From the NCBI RefSeq assembly GCF_001429065.1, contig NZ_LMIB01000016.1, positions 71,684-135,683 of the forward strand: a DNA stretch of 64,000 bases. Reading direction: 5' to 3'. How positions within the stretch are numbered: the stretch's first letter is position 1; every line of letters starts with the position of its first letter. A program made the position numbers and the translations under genes. Below the pieces are notes generated by a model. It had not been told where the DNA came from and did not search any database. It worked only from the letters and a program-made list of their open reading frames with translations. This stretch comes from Sphingomonas sp. Root710. Its GTDB lineage: Bacteria; Pseudomonadota; Alphaproteobacteria; Sphingomonadales; Sphingomonadaceae. Of this stretch, positions 25,785 to 35,015 are shown piece after piece.

Positions 25785-26117
25785 ATGTCTGCGCTTTCGC
25801 TTCCCGTTATCGGCGCCTTCCTTTTCACGATCGTCGGTCAGGCGATCGGCCTGTCGCTCATCCCGGCGACGCGCGGCTTCACCGCGGTCCTGCCGACGAT
25901 CGGCTGCGTGGTGGCGTTCATATCCAGCTTCGCGGTGTTCGCCCGTCTGGTGAACAACGGGGTGGAGCTCAGCATGCTGACGCCGATCATCACCGTCACG
26001 CTTCAGCTGGTCGTGCTCGTCATCGGCATCACCGTGTACCACGAGTCCGCATCGGTGGCGAAGATCGGCCTGCTGCTCGGCGCAACCGCGCTGATCGCGA
26101 CCGCGACCCAAGTCTAG
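25785..26117 (+). CDS. Small four-helix membrane protein, SMR/EmrE-like
   Basis: 110 residues with four hydrophobic segments, the length and spacing of small multidrug resistance proteins. GFTAVLPTIGCVVAFISSF aligns with EmrE's GFTRLWPSVGTIICYCASF region. Aligning on GFT places Gln19 where EmrE has the essential proton-coupling Glu14, so an ordinary drug/proton antiport mechanism is unlikely. AGGAGG precedes the start. Lies between the ADC-like and aldehyde dehydrogenase genes; a pathway-specific inner-membrane carrier or half-transporter is possible. No partner SMR gene is nearby. Confidence 0.75.
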   Translation: MSALSLPVIGAFLFTIVGQAIGLSLIPATRGFTAVLPTIGCVVAFISSFAVFARLVNNGVELSMLTPIITVTLQLVVLVIGITVYHESASVAKIGLLLGATALIATATQV

Positions 26118-26167
26118 CAAGACATCATAAACGCGCCTGCAGCGCATTCGAAGAGGATGACCCGGCC

Positions 26168-27586
26168 ATGTTGGACAATCTCAAACTTCTTATCGGCGGT
26201 GAACTCGTGGATGGCGATTCCACGATGGAGGTGATCGACCCGGCAACCGGCGCCCCCTTCACCACCGTTCCGCGCGGCTCGGTGCGACAGGCCGAACGCG
26301 CGATAGCCGCCGCCAAGGCCGCGCAGCCGGCCTGGGCCGCGCTGCCGCTCGAAGACCGCCGGGCCCGCATGGCGGCGTTTGCCGACGCGATCGGCGCGAA
26401 CGCCGACAAGCTGGCCCGCGCGCTGGTGCGCGAACAGGGCAAGCCGCTGCCGGAGGCAAGCTTCGAGATCGCCGCGACCGAGGCTTTCATCCGCCATTTC
26501 AACACCATCGACCTGCCGGTGGAGGTCGTTCAGGATGACGATGTCCGCCGCGTCGAAATCCACCGCAAGCCGCTCGGCGTCGTCTGCGCGATCATGCCCT
26601 GGAACTTCCCCGTTCTCCTCGCCGCGTTCAAATTCCCCGCGGCGCTGCTGGTCGGCAACAGCTTCATCCTGAAGCCGGCGCCGACCACGCCGGTCACCTC
26701 GCTGATGCTGGGGGAACTGGCGAAGGATATCTTCCCCGCCGGGGTGTTCAACGTCGTGACCGATCTCAACGATCTCGGACCGGCGCTGACCGATCATCCC
26801 GATGTCGCCAAGATCTCGTTCACCGGGTCGAGCGCGACCGGCAAGAAGGTGATGGCGGCGGCGGCATCGAGCCTCAAGCGCATCTCGCTCGAACTGGGCG
26901 GAAACGATGCCAGCATCGTGCTCGACGATGTCGACGTCGCCACCGTCGCGCCCAAGATCTTCTCCAAGGCGTTCATGAACGCAGGACAGGTGTGCATCGC
27001 CGTCAAGCGCGTCTATGCGCACAGCAGCATTTACGACGATCTTTGCGAAGAGCTGGCGCGGCTCGCCGACGAGGCGATCGTCGGAGACGGGCTGGAGCAG
27101 GGCACCCAGATCGGACCCGTCCAGAACGCCGCGCAATATGAAAAGGCCAAGACCTTCCTCGAAAGCGCGCGGCGCGAAGGCAATGTCATTGCCGGCGGCG
27201 ACGTGGCGGATGGCGAAGGCTATTTCATCCGGCCCACCATCGTCCGCGACATTGCCGATGGCGCGATGCTGGTCGATCAGGAACAGTTCGCGCCGATCCT
27301 TCCCGTCATCAAGTTCGATGATGTCGACGATGCTGTGCGCCGGACCAACAGCTCCGATTACGGCCTTGGCGGGTCGGTATGGTCTGCCGATCGCGAGCGG
27401 GCCTATGCGATCGCGCGCCAGATCGACAGCGGCATGGTCTGGGTGAACGAGCATCTCGATTTCGGTCCCCATATCCCCTTCGGCGGCGCCAAGCAGTCGG
27501 GGCTGGGAATGGAGCTGTCGACGGACGGCATGCTCGAATTCTCGCAGACGTCGGTCATCAACATCTCGAAGGAGCCGGTCGGCTGA
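26168..27586 (+). CDS. NAD(P)-dependent aldehyde dehydrogenase
   Basis: 472 residues, complete ALDH. MPWNFP (Asn146), SFTGSSATG, LELGGND (Glu242), NAGQVCIAVKR (catalytic Cys276) and the C-terminal PFGGAKQSGLG are present. Oxidises an aldehyde or semialdehyde to the acid; succinate- or 2-oxoglutarate-semialdehyde-type enzymes are closest in look, but the substrate cannot be named. Last gene of the SDR-IlvD unit, about 50 bp after the SMR-like gene. Followed by the hairpin at 27596. If the dehydratase and ADC-like protein make a semialdehyde, this enzyme would complete the route to central metabolism. Confidence 0.93.
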   Translation: MLDNLKLLIGGELVDGDSTMEVIDPATGAPFTTVPRGSVRQAERAIAAAKAAQPAWAALPLEDRRARMAAFADAIGANADKLARALVREQGKPLPEASFEIAATEAFIRHFNTIDLPVEVVQDDDVRRVEIHRKPLGVVCAIMPWNFPVLLAAFKFPAALLVGNSFILKPAPTTPVTSLMLGELAKDIFPAGVFNVVTDLNDLGPALTDHPDVAKISFTGSSATGKKVMAAAASSLKRISLELGGNDASIVLDDVDVATVAPKIFSKAFMNAGQVCIAVKRVYAHSSIYDDLCEELARLADEAIVGDGLEQGTQIGPVQNAAQYEKAKTFLESARREGNVIAGGDVADGEGYFIRPTIVRDIADGAMLVDQEQFAPILPVIKFDDVDDAVRRTNSSDYGLGGSVWSADRERAYAIARQIDSGMVWVNEHLDFGPHIPFGGAKQSGLGMELSTDGMLEFSQTSVINISKEPVG

Positions 27587-27595
27587 CGCTGCCGC

Positions 27596-27627
27596 GGGCG
27601 ATCGGTTTGGCTTCACACCGATCGCCC
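27596..27627 (+). terminator. Hairpin between convergent units
   Basis: GGGCGATCGGT, loop of 10, ACCGATCGCCC: 11 perfect base pairs, starting 10 bp past the aldehyde dehydrogenase stop and before the oppositely oriented PQQ dehydrogenase. No strong T-run. Could serve both directions. Confidence 0.65.
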
Positions 27628-27680
27628 CGGCCCGCGCGCTCCGCGGCGGCGCGATGATGCGCCGCGATGCTATACAGCGT

Positions 27681-29843
27681 TTACTGCTCTGGCCCGGTCG
27701 CGTGCCCCGCCTTCGCTGCGCCCATCGGACCGCTGGCCTTCTGCGCCTCTGAATCGAGGTAGATCCTGATATTCTCCGCCTGGTCAGCGGAGAGATATTT
27801 TCTCCAGCCGATCATGCCATTGCCTTTCAACAAGCCGTCCATCACCACCGCTTTCCATGTTTCGCGATCGTGCAATATCGCCGAACGGCGAAGATCGGGG
27901 ATGACGTTCGGGGACATTCCGGTGGGCAAATGGCAGCGGCCGCAATGCCGCAGGTAGAGCGCGCCGCCGTCGGCGATCCGCGCGGCGGGCCATTTCGTCG
28001 CCGACGGGTTGAGCGGCGGCGCGGGATCGGGATCGGCCGGGAGCCTTGCCTTGCCGCCCAGCTTGAAGGCGACGACGCCGCCCGGATGCGGCGCATAAGC
28101 GGTGCTGCTGAACTGCTGGGCGCGCGATCCGCCGACGACCGCGATATATTGCTCGCCATTCACGCTGTAGCTGATCGGGGCCGCCATGACGCCGTTCGGC
28201 AGATGGTAGCGCCACAATTCGGCGCCATCCGCCGCACGAAGCGCGCGCAGATAGCCGACGCCGACGCCGCCGCCCGCAAAGATCAGCCCGCCATCGGTTC
28301 CCAGCACGCCGGCCGGGTCGCTGGTCGGGATGCGCCAGGCCGCCTTCTGCGTCAGCGGATTCCACGCCAGCAACTCGTACGGCGGATTGGGCTGTTTCGG
28401 CATGACGATCTTCTCGCCAGGCCGGGCAAGATAGTCGACGCCCGTGTTCGTCGGCCCGCCGTCCAGATGCTTGAAGTCGTTTTGGCGACGGAACATCATC
28501 GCATTATGGTTTACGGTGAGGTAGACGATGCCGGCCTGCCTGCTGAACGCCATCGGGTGCCAGGTGTGCGCGCCGAATGCGGCGGGCTTGACGACATAGG
28601 CGCCGTTCAAATAGCGCGCCGCGGGATTTTCGACCGGCCTGCCCGTCGCGATATCGATGCGCTTTGCCCAGTTGATGCCGCCGATCAGCGGTCCCGCCGA
28701 GATCAGCTTCCCGGTCTTTCGGTCGATCACGTAGAAAAAGCCGTTCTTGTGCGCCTGCATCAGCACCTTGCGGATCCGCCCCTCGATCGAAAGGTCGGCA
28801 AGGATCATCGGCTGTGTCGAGTTATAATCCCAACTTTCCCCGGGATTGGCCTGATAATGCCAGATATAGCGGCCGGTATCGGGGTCGACCGCCAGGACCG
28901 ACGCCAGGAACAGATTATCCCCGCGCCCTTGCGATCGGGCGACATGATCCCATGGCTGGCCGTTTCCGGTGCCGATATAGAGCTGGTTGAGTTCGGCATC
29001 GTAGGAAATCGCGTTCCACGCCGTGCCGCCGCCGCCATAGCGCCAATATTTTTCGCCTGACCAGGTGGGCCGGGCCAGCTTTTCGATGACCGGGTCCGAG
29101 GCCGCATTGTCGGGCCGGCCGGGTTTTCCGGGCACCGTGTAGAAGCGCCAGACGAGCTTCCCGCTCATGGCGTCATAGGCGGTGACATAGCCCCGCGCGC
29201 TGAACTCGGCGCCGCCATTGCCGATCACGACCTTGCCCCGCATCACCCGCGGCGCCCCTGTGATCGAATAGCTGGTCCCAGGTTCCGCAGTCCGCACTGT
29301 CCAGACCGGCTTGCCGGTTTTCGCGTCGAGGGCGATGAGCCGGGCGTCGATCGTGCCGACATAGATCTTGCCGGCAAAATAGGCCGCGCCGCGATTGACG
29401 ACATCGCAGCACGTATAGACCGCTGCTTCACCAGGCACTTCGGGGTCGTAGGACCAGAGCTTCCTGCCCGTCGCGGCATCGAGCGCGAACACCTTGCTCC
29501 ATGCCGTCGTCACATACATCACGCCGTCCACCACCAGCGGCTCGGACTCCTGCCCCCGTGTCGTGTCGAAATCGAACGACCAGGCGGGCTTCAAATCCTT
29601 GACCGTGGTCGTGTTGACGCTGTTAAGCTTGGACCAGTAGCGCCCGTCATAATCGCCGCCGCTCACCAGCCAGTTCTGCGGATCCTTCCCGGCGTCCAGC
29701 AAGCGCTGCTCATCCGGATCGGGCTGGGCGGTGCAAGCTGCCACCAGCGCGAGACAGGCCGAAAGGGACAACGCCAAAACGCCCGCCCGCAGGGGGGTTA
29801 TATTTCCGATCTTCCGATGAAGATCACGGCTTGCAATGAACAC
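27681..29843 (-). CDS. PQQ-dependent alcohol dehydrogenase with C-terminal cytochrome c (quinohaemoprotein)
   Basis: 720 residues. A lipobox-like LALVAAC (Cys37) suggests a lipoprotein facing the periplasm. The eight-bladed propeller follows, with the adjacent-cysteine pair at 145-146 (YTCCDV) and several PQQ W-motif repeats (GRKLWSYD, GKPVWTV, GKLVWRFY). The C-terminal haem c domain has CGRCH at about 634 and a likely Met ligand in NGMIGW. Oxidises alcohols in the periplasm and passes electrons to cytochrome c. Last gene of the sigma-FecR-TBDR-SDR-ABM unit. PQQ synthesis genes are not in the window. Confidence 0.92.
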   Translation of the reverse strand: MFIASRDLHRKIGNITPLRAGVLALSLSACLALVAACTAQPDPDEQRLLDAGKDPQNWLVSGGDYDGRYWSKLNSVNTTTVKDLKPAWSFDFDTTRGQESEPLVVDGVMYVTTAWSKVFALDAATGRKLWSYDPEVPGEAAVYTCCDVVNRGAAYFAGKIYVGTIDARLIALDAKTGKPVWTVRTAEPGTSYSITGAPRVMRGKVVIGNGGAEFSARGYVTAYDAMSGKLVWRFYTVPGKPGRPDNAASDPVIEKLARPTWSGEKYWRYGGGGTAWNAISYDAELNQLYIGTGNGQPWDHVARSQGRGDNLFLASVLAVDPDTGRYIWHYQANPGESWDYNSTQPMILADLSIEGRIRKVLMQAHKNGFFYVIDRKTGKLISAGPLIGGINWAKRIDIATGRPVENPAARYLNGAYVVKPAAFGAHTWHPMAFSRQAGIVYLTVNHNAMMFRRQNDFKHLDGGPTNTGVDYLARPGEKIVMPKQPNPPYELLAWNPLTQKAAWRIPTSDPAGVLGTDGGLIFAGGGVGVGYLRALRAADGAELWRYHLPNGVMAAPISYSVNGEQYIAVVGGSRAQQFSSTAYAPHPGGVVAFKLGGKARLPADPDPAPPLNPSATKWPAARIADGGALYLRHCGRCHLPTGMSPNVIPDLRRSAILHDRETWKAVVMDGLLKGNGMIGWRKYLSADQAENIRIYLDSEAQKASGPMGAAKAGHATGPEQ

Positions 29844-29889
29844 CCAACGCCTCCGGAGGTCGAAAATTATCTGTCGGTTGGGCTGGCCG

Positions 29890-30255
29890 CTATTTCAGGC
29901 GCGTGCCGAATACGGGAACGGTCTTGTAGTTCTGGTCGATGCTGACCATCAGCGGGCGCATATTGACCAGCGCCTTGGTGAAGACCTCGCCTTTCGCAGC
30001 TTCCTCGTGGAGCTGCTTCGATGCCCAGATCTCGGTCAGCCAGATCCCGTCCTCATTCTGGCTATCCTTGGCGATGACCAGATCTATGCAGCCCTTCATC
30101 GCCACGAGCGGCCGCATGGCGTCTATCAGCGCATCGCGCTTGCCGGGCTTCGCCAGGATGTGCGCGACCACGCCATCATATTCCGCTGCCGCGGCGGGGG
30201 CCGCCATCGCCAGCGCGGCGGCCATGCCCAGAGCCATTTTCATATTGACCATCAT
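29890..30255 (-). CDS. Exported antibiotic-biosynthesis-monooxygenase (ABM) domain protein
   Basis: 121 residues. A signal peptide (MKMALGMAAALAMAAPAAAA) precedes an ABM-type dimeric alpha-beta barrel domain: GVVAHILAKPGKRDALIDAM, then LTEIWASKQLHEEAAK and a C-terminal strand. Cytoplasmic relatives (YgiN-like) oxidise quinols; an exported version beside a periplasmic PQQ enzyme is unusual. Start at ATG 30255 after AGGAGAGGC; the frame extends into the SDR gene. Either a periplasmic oxidase/isomerase of the pathway intermediate or a binding protein; activity not inferable. Confidence 0.82.
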   Translation of the reverse strand: MMVNMKMALGMAAALAMAAPAAAAEYDGVVAHILAKPGKRDALIDAMRPLVAMKGCIDLVIAKDSQNEDGIWLTEIWASKQLHEEAAKGEVFTKALVNMRPLMVSIDQNYKTVPVFGTRLK

Positions 30256-30277
30256 TGCCTCTCCTATCGAGGGCGCT

Positions 30278-31060
30278 TCAAAGCGCCGTGTATCCGCCGT
30301 CGATCGCGATCGCCGCCCCGGCGACGAAGGACGCCGCGTCGGACAGCAGCCACGCAACCGTTTCCGCTGTTTCGCCCGGTTGGCTTATCCTGCCGATCGG
30401 ATGCCCCGCGGCGACAGCCTGGCGCACCTCCGGCGACCGCAGCGCTTCCTGGAGCAGCGGCGTTTCGACCGCGCCGGGCATGATCGCGTTGACGCGCACG
30501 CCCTGGCCGCTCACCTCGGCGGCGGCGGCGCGGGTGATCCCGATGACACCATGTTTGGTGGCGACATAGTTGATCGCCAGGGGGATGCCGACCACGCCGG
30601 AGGCCGATGCGTTATTGACGATCGCGCCGCCGCCATTCGCCCGCATATGGGCAAGCTGATGTTTGACGCACAGGAACACGCCGGTGAGATTGATGGCGAG
30701 GCCCTTGTGCCACTGCTCCAGGGAGAGCTCATGAATCGGCGTTCCGCTGATCATGATCCCGGCATTGTTGAACGCGCCGTCGAGCCTGCCGAAGGAAGCC
30801 GTGGCGGCGGCGACCGCGGCCCGCACATCCTCCTCGTCGGCGACGTCGGTATGTTTGAACACGGCCTTGCCGCCCTGTCGCTCTATCTCCGCGACGACAT
30901 CGGCCCCGCTGCCTTCGTCGAGATCGGCAACCAGAACGCTGGCGCCCCGCGCGGCGCACAACAGAGCGGTCGCCTTGCCGATGCCGGCCGCCCCGCCCGT
31001 TATCATTATGGCCCGGCCGTCGAGCCTCACCTTGTCAAATGCCGGCGTCGTCATCGTCAT
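30278..31060 (-). CDS. SDR family oxidoreductase (paralogue group A)
   Basis: 260 residues. ITGGAAGIG, FNNAG, NASASG with YVATK, and the IDGGYTAL end. It is very similar along its length to the SDRs at 39905 and 47904, which share LLCAARGAS/LCAQRGAK, VFLCVKH, HMLANGGGSIVN-like and GYTA(L/M) ends. This copy belongs to the signalling-controlled unit, between the STN-TBDR and the exported ABM protein. Start ATG 31060 after GGGAG. Reversible alcohol/ketone conversion; substrate unknown. Confidence 0.92.
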   Translation of the reverse strand: MTMTTPAFDKVRLDGRAIMITGGAAGIGKATALLCAARGASVLVADLDEGSGADVVAEIERQGGKAVFKHTDVADEEDVRAAVAAATASFGRLDGAFNNAGIMISGTPIHELSLEQWHKGLAINLTGVFLCVKHQLAHMRANGGGAIVNNASASGVVGIPLAINYVATKHGVIGITRAAAAEVSGQGVRVNAIMPGAVETPLLQEALRSPEVRQAVAAGHPIGRISQPGETAETVAWLLSDAASFVAGAAIAIDGGYTAL

Positions 31061-31146
31061 GCGCTCCCACCAAGATTATGTAGTCTCGGGACAGGTTGGA
31101 AACGGCGCGGGCCTGCGATCGAGTGGCCCGCGCCGCGCCGTCAGTC

Positions 31147-33897
31147 TCAGAAGCTGTACCGGCCCTCGATCACGATCTCGCGAGGCCGTTCGGGGGCACC
31201 CGCATGGTTTCCGGGCGCACCGCCAGCGATGTCGTTTGCGTAGCGGGCGACATATTCGTTGGTGAGGTTGCGGCCGATCAACGCGAGCTTCCACGGGCCG
31301 TTTTCGGGACCGACCGAAACGCCGGCGTTGAGCTTCCAATAGGACTTCTGCACCGAGAAGGGATCGAGATTGTCGTTCAGGAAATAGCCCGACGAGTAGA
31401 AGGCGTCCCCGGTGAACTCGGTCTCGAAGCCGCCGCCGACCGGCACCGTATAGGTGAACCCGGCGTTGCCCTGCCATTTGGGTGCGCGGGTCAGCCGGTG
31501 GCCGCCCAGGTCCACGGATTTGCCGGGCCCCGGGCATTGCACCACGGTGAAGCCGGCGGGACAGGGCCCGGCCGGATAGGAAACATAGCGGGCGTCGTTA
31601 TAGCCGATAGAGCCGCGCAGCTGCATCCCTTGGAACGCCGCCATGGTGGCCTGGACCTCGACGCCCTTCACGCGCGCCTTGGCTGCGTTGCCGACAAGAT
31701 AGCTGAGTGTCGCCTGATCGAAGGCGCTGACCTGCTGGTCGTCAAAATCGGTCGTATAGGCTGCAGCCTGGAGCACCAGCCGCCGGTCGAGCAGCTGCGC
31801 CTTGTATCCGACCTCGAAACCCTTCGATTTTTCCGGTTTGAAAGCGGTGTTGGTCGCAGTGTAGACGTTGGTCAGGAACAGCGGATAGGAAAAGCCGCCC
31901 GACTTATATCCCGTCTTGAACGCGCCGTAGAGCGTCTGGTTAGATGTCGGGTGCCATGTCAGCGTCGCCTCCGGCGACCAGTTCGAATTGGACAGAGAGC
32001 GGTCGAACAGCACGCCCGGTGCCTTGAGCGTCGCAGGGCCGTTGGGATTGACGTAGGTATTACCGTCCAGCGACGTCCTCGTCTCATGCGTGTAGCGGAC
32101 ACCGCCCGCCAGCTCGAGGTCGCTGGACAGGCCGACACGCAATTGCCCGAAGCCGGACCAGGACTTCGCGATGAACCGGGCGAAGCGGTCGAAGGTGTAG
32201 AAGCGCCCGTTGGCCGGGTCCGCCGCGTGGCGGCCGAAGGTCACCGCATTGTCGTTGAACTGCCGGATCCGGTCGACGAAGCCGCCGACCACGAAGTTGA
32301 TCGGCCCTTCGAACTTGCTCGACACGCGGACTTCCTGGGAGAGCCCCTTCGAGTTTTCGAACGCTACCAGATAGAATGCCGGGATCGCGCCGACGTTCAG
32401 AACGAAGGAATTGGCGCTGTCCAGTTTGTAGTAGCCGCTGATCGACGACAGCGAGAGATAGTCGGTGATGTCCCAGTCGATGTTCAGCGACGCGACATGG
32501 GTCTTCACGTCGGTGTAGGGCACGCCGCCATTGGCGCCCCGCATGTCGGCGGTCAGCAGCGCCGGGAAAGCGCTCGACGCCATCTTGCTGTCGAGCTTGC
32601 AGTCGCTTTGCAGATCGACGAAGCCGAGCGCGCTCGGGTGGGCGAGTCCCCGGCTGCAGAAGGGGTCGTAATAGGAGGCGACCTGATTGTCGCCATAGGC
32701 ATATTTGAACTTCGCGGTCAGCCGGCTCGTGGGCGACCAGATTGCGGTGATGCGGGCGCCCCAATCGGTACCGTGCGGAAGCCGCTTGTAATCCGCCCCC
32801 GGGATTGTCGCGCCGGCGTCAATCCAGGGTGCGAAGGCCCCGCAGGCACCGGGGGCGACGCAGGGGAAGGCTCCGGGCTGGGCGCTATTGTGGAGATAGC
32901 CCTCCATATTGGAGTAGCGCGCCGCCACGCGGACGCCGAAATTATCCGTGACCGGACCGCCGATGGCGCCCTCGATGTAGCGCTCGTCGGCGACGAACTC
33001 ATAGCCGCCCCGGACAAAGCCCGCCAGTTCGGGCCCCGGATCGGCGGTCGTCACGGAAATCACGCCAGCAGGTGCGTTCTTGCCGAAGAACAGTGCCTGC
33101 GGACCCTTGAGAACCTCGATCTGGGCGAGATCGAACAGACCCGCCTGCGCCGCGCGGCCGCGGCCGATCATCACATTGTCGATATTGACGAGCACGCTCT
33201 GCTGGATGCCGGGGTCCGCGGGGGGAGAACCGATGCCGCGGATCGCGAACAGGCCGCCCGCCCCGGCGGGCACCGGCTGCAGCGTCACGAAAGGCACGAT
33301 CTCCGCGACGCGGGCGAGGCTCGTGATGTTGTTTCGGATCAGCGTATCCCTCGACAGCGCGGAGACCGCGACCGGCACGTCGATCAGGCGCTCGGCGCTC
33401 CGCCGCGCGGTAACGAGGATTTCCCCATCGGCATCATTCGCGCCCCCTGAAACGGGGAGCGGCTCGTCGATCGCCGCCATGCCCCCTTCGCCGGGTTCGA
33501 GGCGTTGCGACACCCGCTTCATGAGCGGCTGCGGCTCCACCGCGAGCGTGCTGGTTCCGATCCAGGTATAGTGGAGCTGGGATGCCCTAAGCAGCGCGAC
33601 CAGCGCTTGCGACGGCGTGAAGCGCCCGACCACCGCAGGCGCCGTCATGCCGCGCAGCTTGGCAGCGTTGACCGCCAGCTGCACGTTCGCGACTTTCGCG
33701 AAGGCCAGCAAGGCGCCCTCCATATCCTGCGCCGGGATATTGAAAGCTATCGGATCACGGCTCTGCTGGGCGGCCGCTGCGAAACCGGGGCTGGCGACGC
33801 CCGACAACAATGCGCCGAGCACGAAAAGCCGGAACCCGGAACGCCGCCCTGAATATGCGCGGCGCGACCCTGCCGAACGCGGTGCCATATCAACCAT
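31147..33897 (-). CDS. TonB-dependent receptor with N-terminal STN signalling domain
   Basis: 916 residues from MVDMAPRS (GAGGAGGGG precedes it). Signal peptide ends near SPGFAAAA. The secretin/TonB short N-terminal (STN) domain follows (FNIPAQDMEGALLAFAKVA through VVGRFTPSQALVALL, about 50-125). Then comes a TonB-box-like GEILVTARR, a plug with LKGPQALFFGKNAPAGVIS and a barrel ending EGRYSF. STN receptors signal ligand binding to FecR-type anti-sigma factors. The ECF sigma and FecR genes are directly upstream, completing the trio. Typical FecA-class systems import siderophores; here catabolic enzymes follow, so an organic nutrient is likelier. Confidence 0.94.
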   Translation of the reverse strand: MVDMAPRSAGSRRAYSGRRSGFRLFVLGALLSGVASPGFAAAAQQSRDPIAFNIPAQDMEGALLAFAKVANVQLAVNAAKLRGMTAPAVVGRFTPSQALVALLRASQLHYTWIGTSTLAVEPQPLMKRVSQRLEPGEGGMAAIDEPLPVSGGANDADGEILVTARRSAERLIDVPVAVSALSRDTLIRNNITSLARVAEIVPFVTLQPVPAGAGGLFAIRGIGSPPADPGIQQSVLVNIDNVMIGRGRAAQAGLFDLAQIEVLKGPQALFFGKNAPAGVISVTTADPGPELAGFVRGGYEFVADERYIEGAIGGPVTDNFGVRVAARYSNMEGYLHNSAQPGAFPCVAPGACGAFAPWIDAGATIPGADYKRLPHGTDWGARITAIWSPTSRLTAKFKYAYGDNQVASYYDPFCSRGLAHPSALGFVDLQSDCKLDSKMASSAFPALLTADMRGANGGVPYTDVKTHVASLNIDWDITDYLSLSSISGYYKLDSANSFVLNVGAIPAFYLVAFENSKGLSQEVRVSSKFEGPINFVVGGFVDRIRQFNDNAVTFGRHAADPANGRFYTFDRFARFIAKSWSGFGQLRVGLSSDLELAGGVRYTHETRTSLDGNTYVNPNGPATLKAPGVLFDRSLSNSNWSPEATLTWHPTSNQTLYGAFKTGYKSGGFSYPLFLTNVYTATNTAFKPEKSKGFEVGYKAQLLDRRLVLQAAAYTTDFDDQQVSAFDQATLSYLVGNAAKARVKGVEVQATMAAFQGMQLRGSIGYNDARYVSYPAGPCPAGFTVVQCPGPGKSVDLGGHRLTRAPKWQGNAGFTYTVPVGGGFETEFTGDAFYSSGYFLNDNLDPFSVQKSYWKLNAGVSVGPENGPWKLALIGRNLTNEYVARYANDIAGGAPGNHAGAPERPREIVIEGRYSF

Positions 33898-34031
33898 CGT
33901 CAACCCCTCCTCTTGGCGATCCTCTCGTGGGATCACTCCATAGAACGGATGGCGTCTGTCGATTGGGAACCCGCGGCCAATCTCAAAGCGAGATCGTGGG
34001 GATCACCAAAGCGCATTCACGGATCACCCGC

Positions 34032-35015
34032 TCAGGTCCGGCTGACCGTTCGCCGGATGTTCGGCAGGATGCGGATAGCCCGGGACGTCTCGACGATCTG
34101 CACATCCATTATCGCCGGTAGGGCGGCCAGCCACTCGGCGATGCTGCCTGCGGTGACGATGCCGGATATCTTGACGTGCTTGAGCGCCTCGCCCTCGATG
34201 ACGATCGGTCTTGCCGAATAGCGATTGAGATCATCGATGACCGCGGCGAGCGGCGTATCGACAAAGCTGAATTCGCCGCGCCGCCACGATGCCGCCATGT
34301 CCGGATCGACGCGCTTTATCGTGCTCATCTCGCCACCGCGGCTATATTGGACTTGCCGGTATTTTTCGAGGGTGGCGCGGCTGACATAGCCAGCGCCCTT
34401 GGCGAGAACCTCGACCTTGCCGTGCAACACCGTCACCGTCGCCGTATCAGGTCCGCGGTGCACGTTGAAAGCGGTGCCAAGAGCGGTCGCCGAACCATTC
34501 TGGGTCAAAACGGTGAAGGGCCGCTGCTTGTCGGGCGCGACGGCGAACAATGCCTCGCCCCGCAACAGGTTCACCGTGCGCGCATTGCGGCGATAGGAGA
34601 CCGAAACCGCGGTCCCGCCTGCGAGGGTGATGTTCGAGCCATCGACGAGCTGAACTTCTCGGAGCGTTCCCCGCGGCGTCTCGAAGCGGGCTTCCTGCAC
34701 CATGACGGCTCGCTGTTCGCGCACGATGCCTGCCCCCACGATCAGCAGGAAAAGGACGCTGGCGGCCAGCGCCCACATGCGCCTGCTGAGATGCGGCAGG
34801 GCCAGAACCGGTTTGCCGGGCACGCCTTTGAGACGCGCGATATCTTCGGCGGGGACGCCATCGCAGGCGTGCAGGAACCGCTCGACCCGGTCGAACGCGG
34901 CACGATGCTGCTGCTCCTGATCGATCCATTCGAACGCCGCCTGGATCGCCTCGCCAGAAGCGTCCGGATCGCGAAGGATCAGGAAATGCTGAGCGGCGAG
35001 CCTGTCATGATGCAT
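34032..35015 (-). CDS. FecR family anti-sigma factor
   Basis: 327 residues. A cytoplasmic N-terminal part (FEWIDQEQQHRAAFDRVERFL), one transmembrane helix (MWALAASVLFLLIVGAGIV, about residues 80-98), then the periplasmic FecR domain (LVDGSNITLAGGTAVSVSY, RTVNLLRGEALFAV, LGTAFNV, VTVLHGKVEV) and a C-terminal STN-like part. The start overlaps the sigma stop as TGATG. FecR proteins hold and activate their sigma factor on a signal from the STN receptor, which is encoded next. The longer frame to 35054 lies inside the sigma gene. Confidence 0.93.
   Translation of the reverse strand: MHHDRLAAQHFLILRDPDASGEAIQAAFEWIDQEQQHRAAFDRVERFLHACDGVPAEDIARLKGVPGKPVLALPHLSRRMWALAASVLFLLIVGAGIVREQRAVMVQEARFETPRGTLREVQLVDGSNITLAGGTAVSVSYRRNARTVNLLRGEALFAVAPDKQRPFTVLTQNGSATALGTAFNVHRGPDTATVTVLHGKVEVLAKGAGYVSRATLEKYRQVQYSRGGEMSTIKRVDPDMAASWRRGEFSFVDTPLAAVIDDLNRYSARPIVIEGEALKHVKISGIVTAGSIAEWLAALPAIMDVQIVETSRAIRILPNIRRTVSRT

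Noticed and set aside
26114-27616. 500-codon minus-strand frame opposite the aldehyde dehydrogenase
   Set aside because: Arg/Asp-rich shadow; the plus strand has the full ALDH active site.
31096-33450. 784-codon plus-strand frame opposite the STN-TBDR
   Set aside because: No recognisable domain and highly biased composition; the minus strand encodes an unmistakable receptor.
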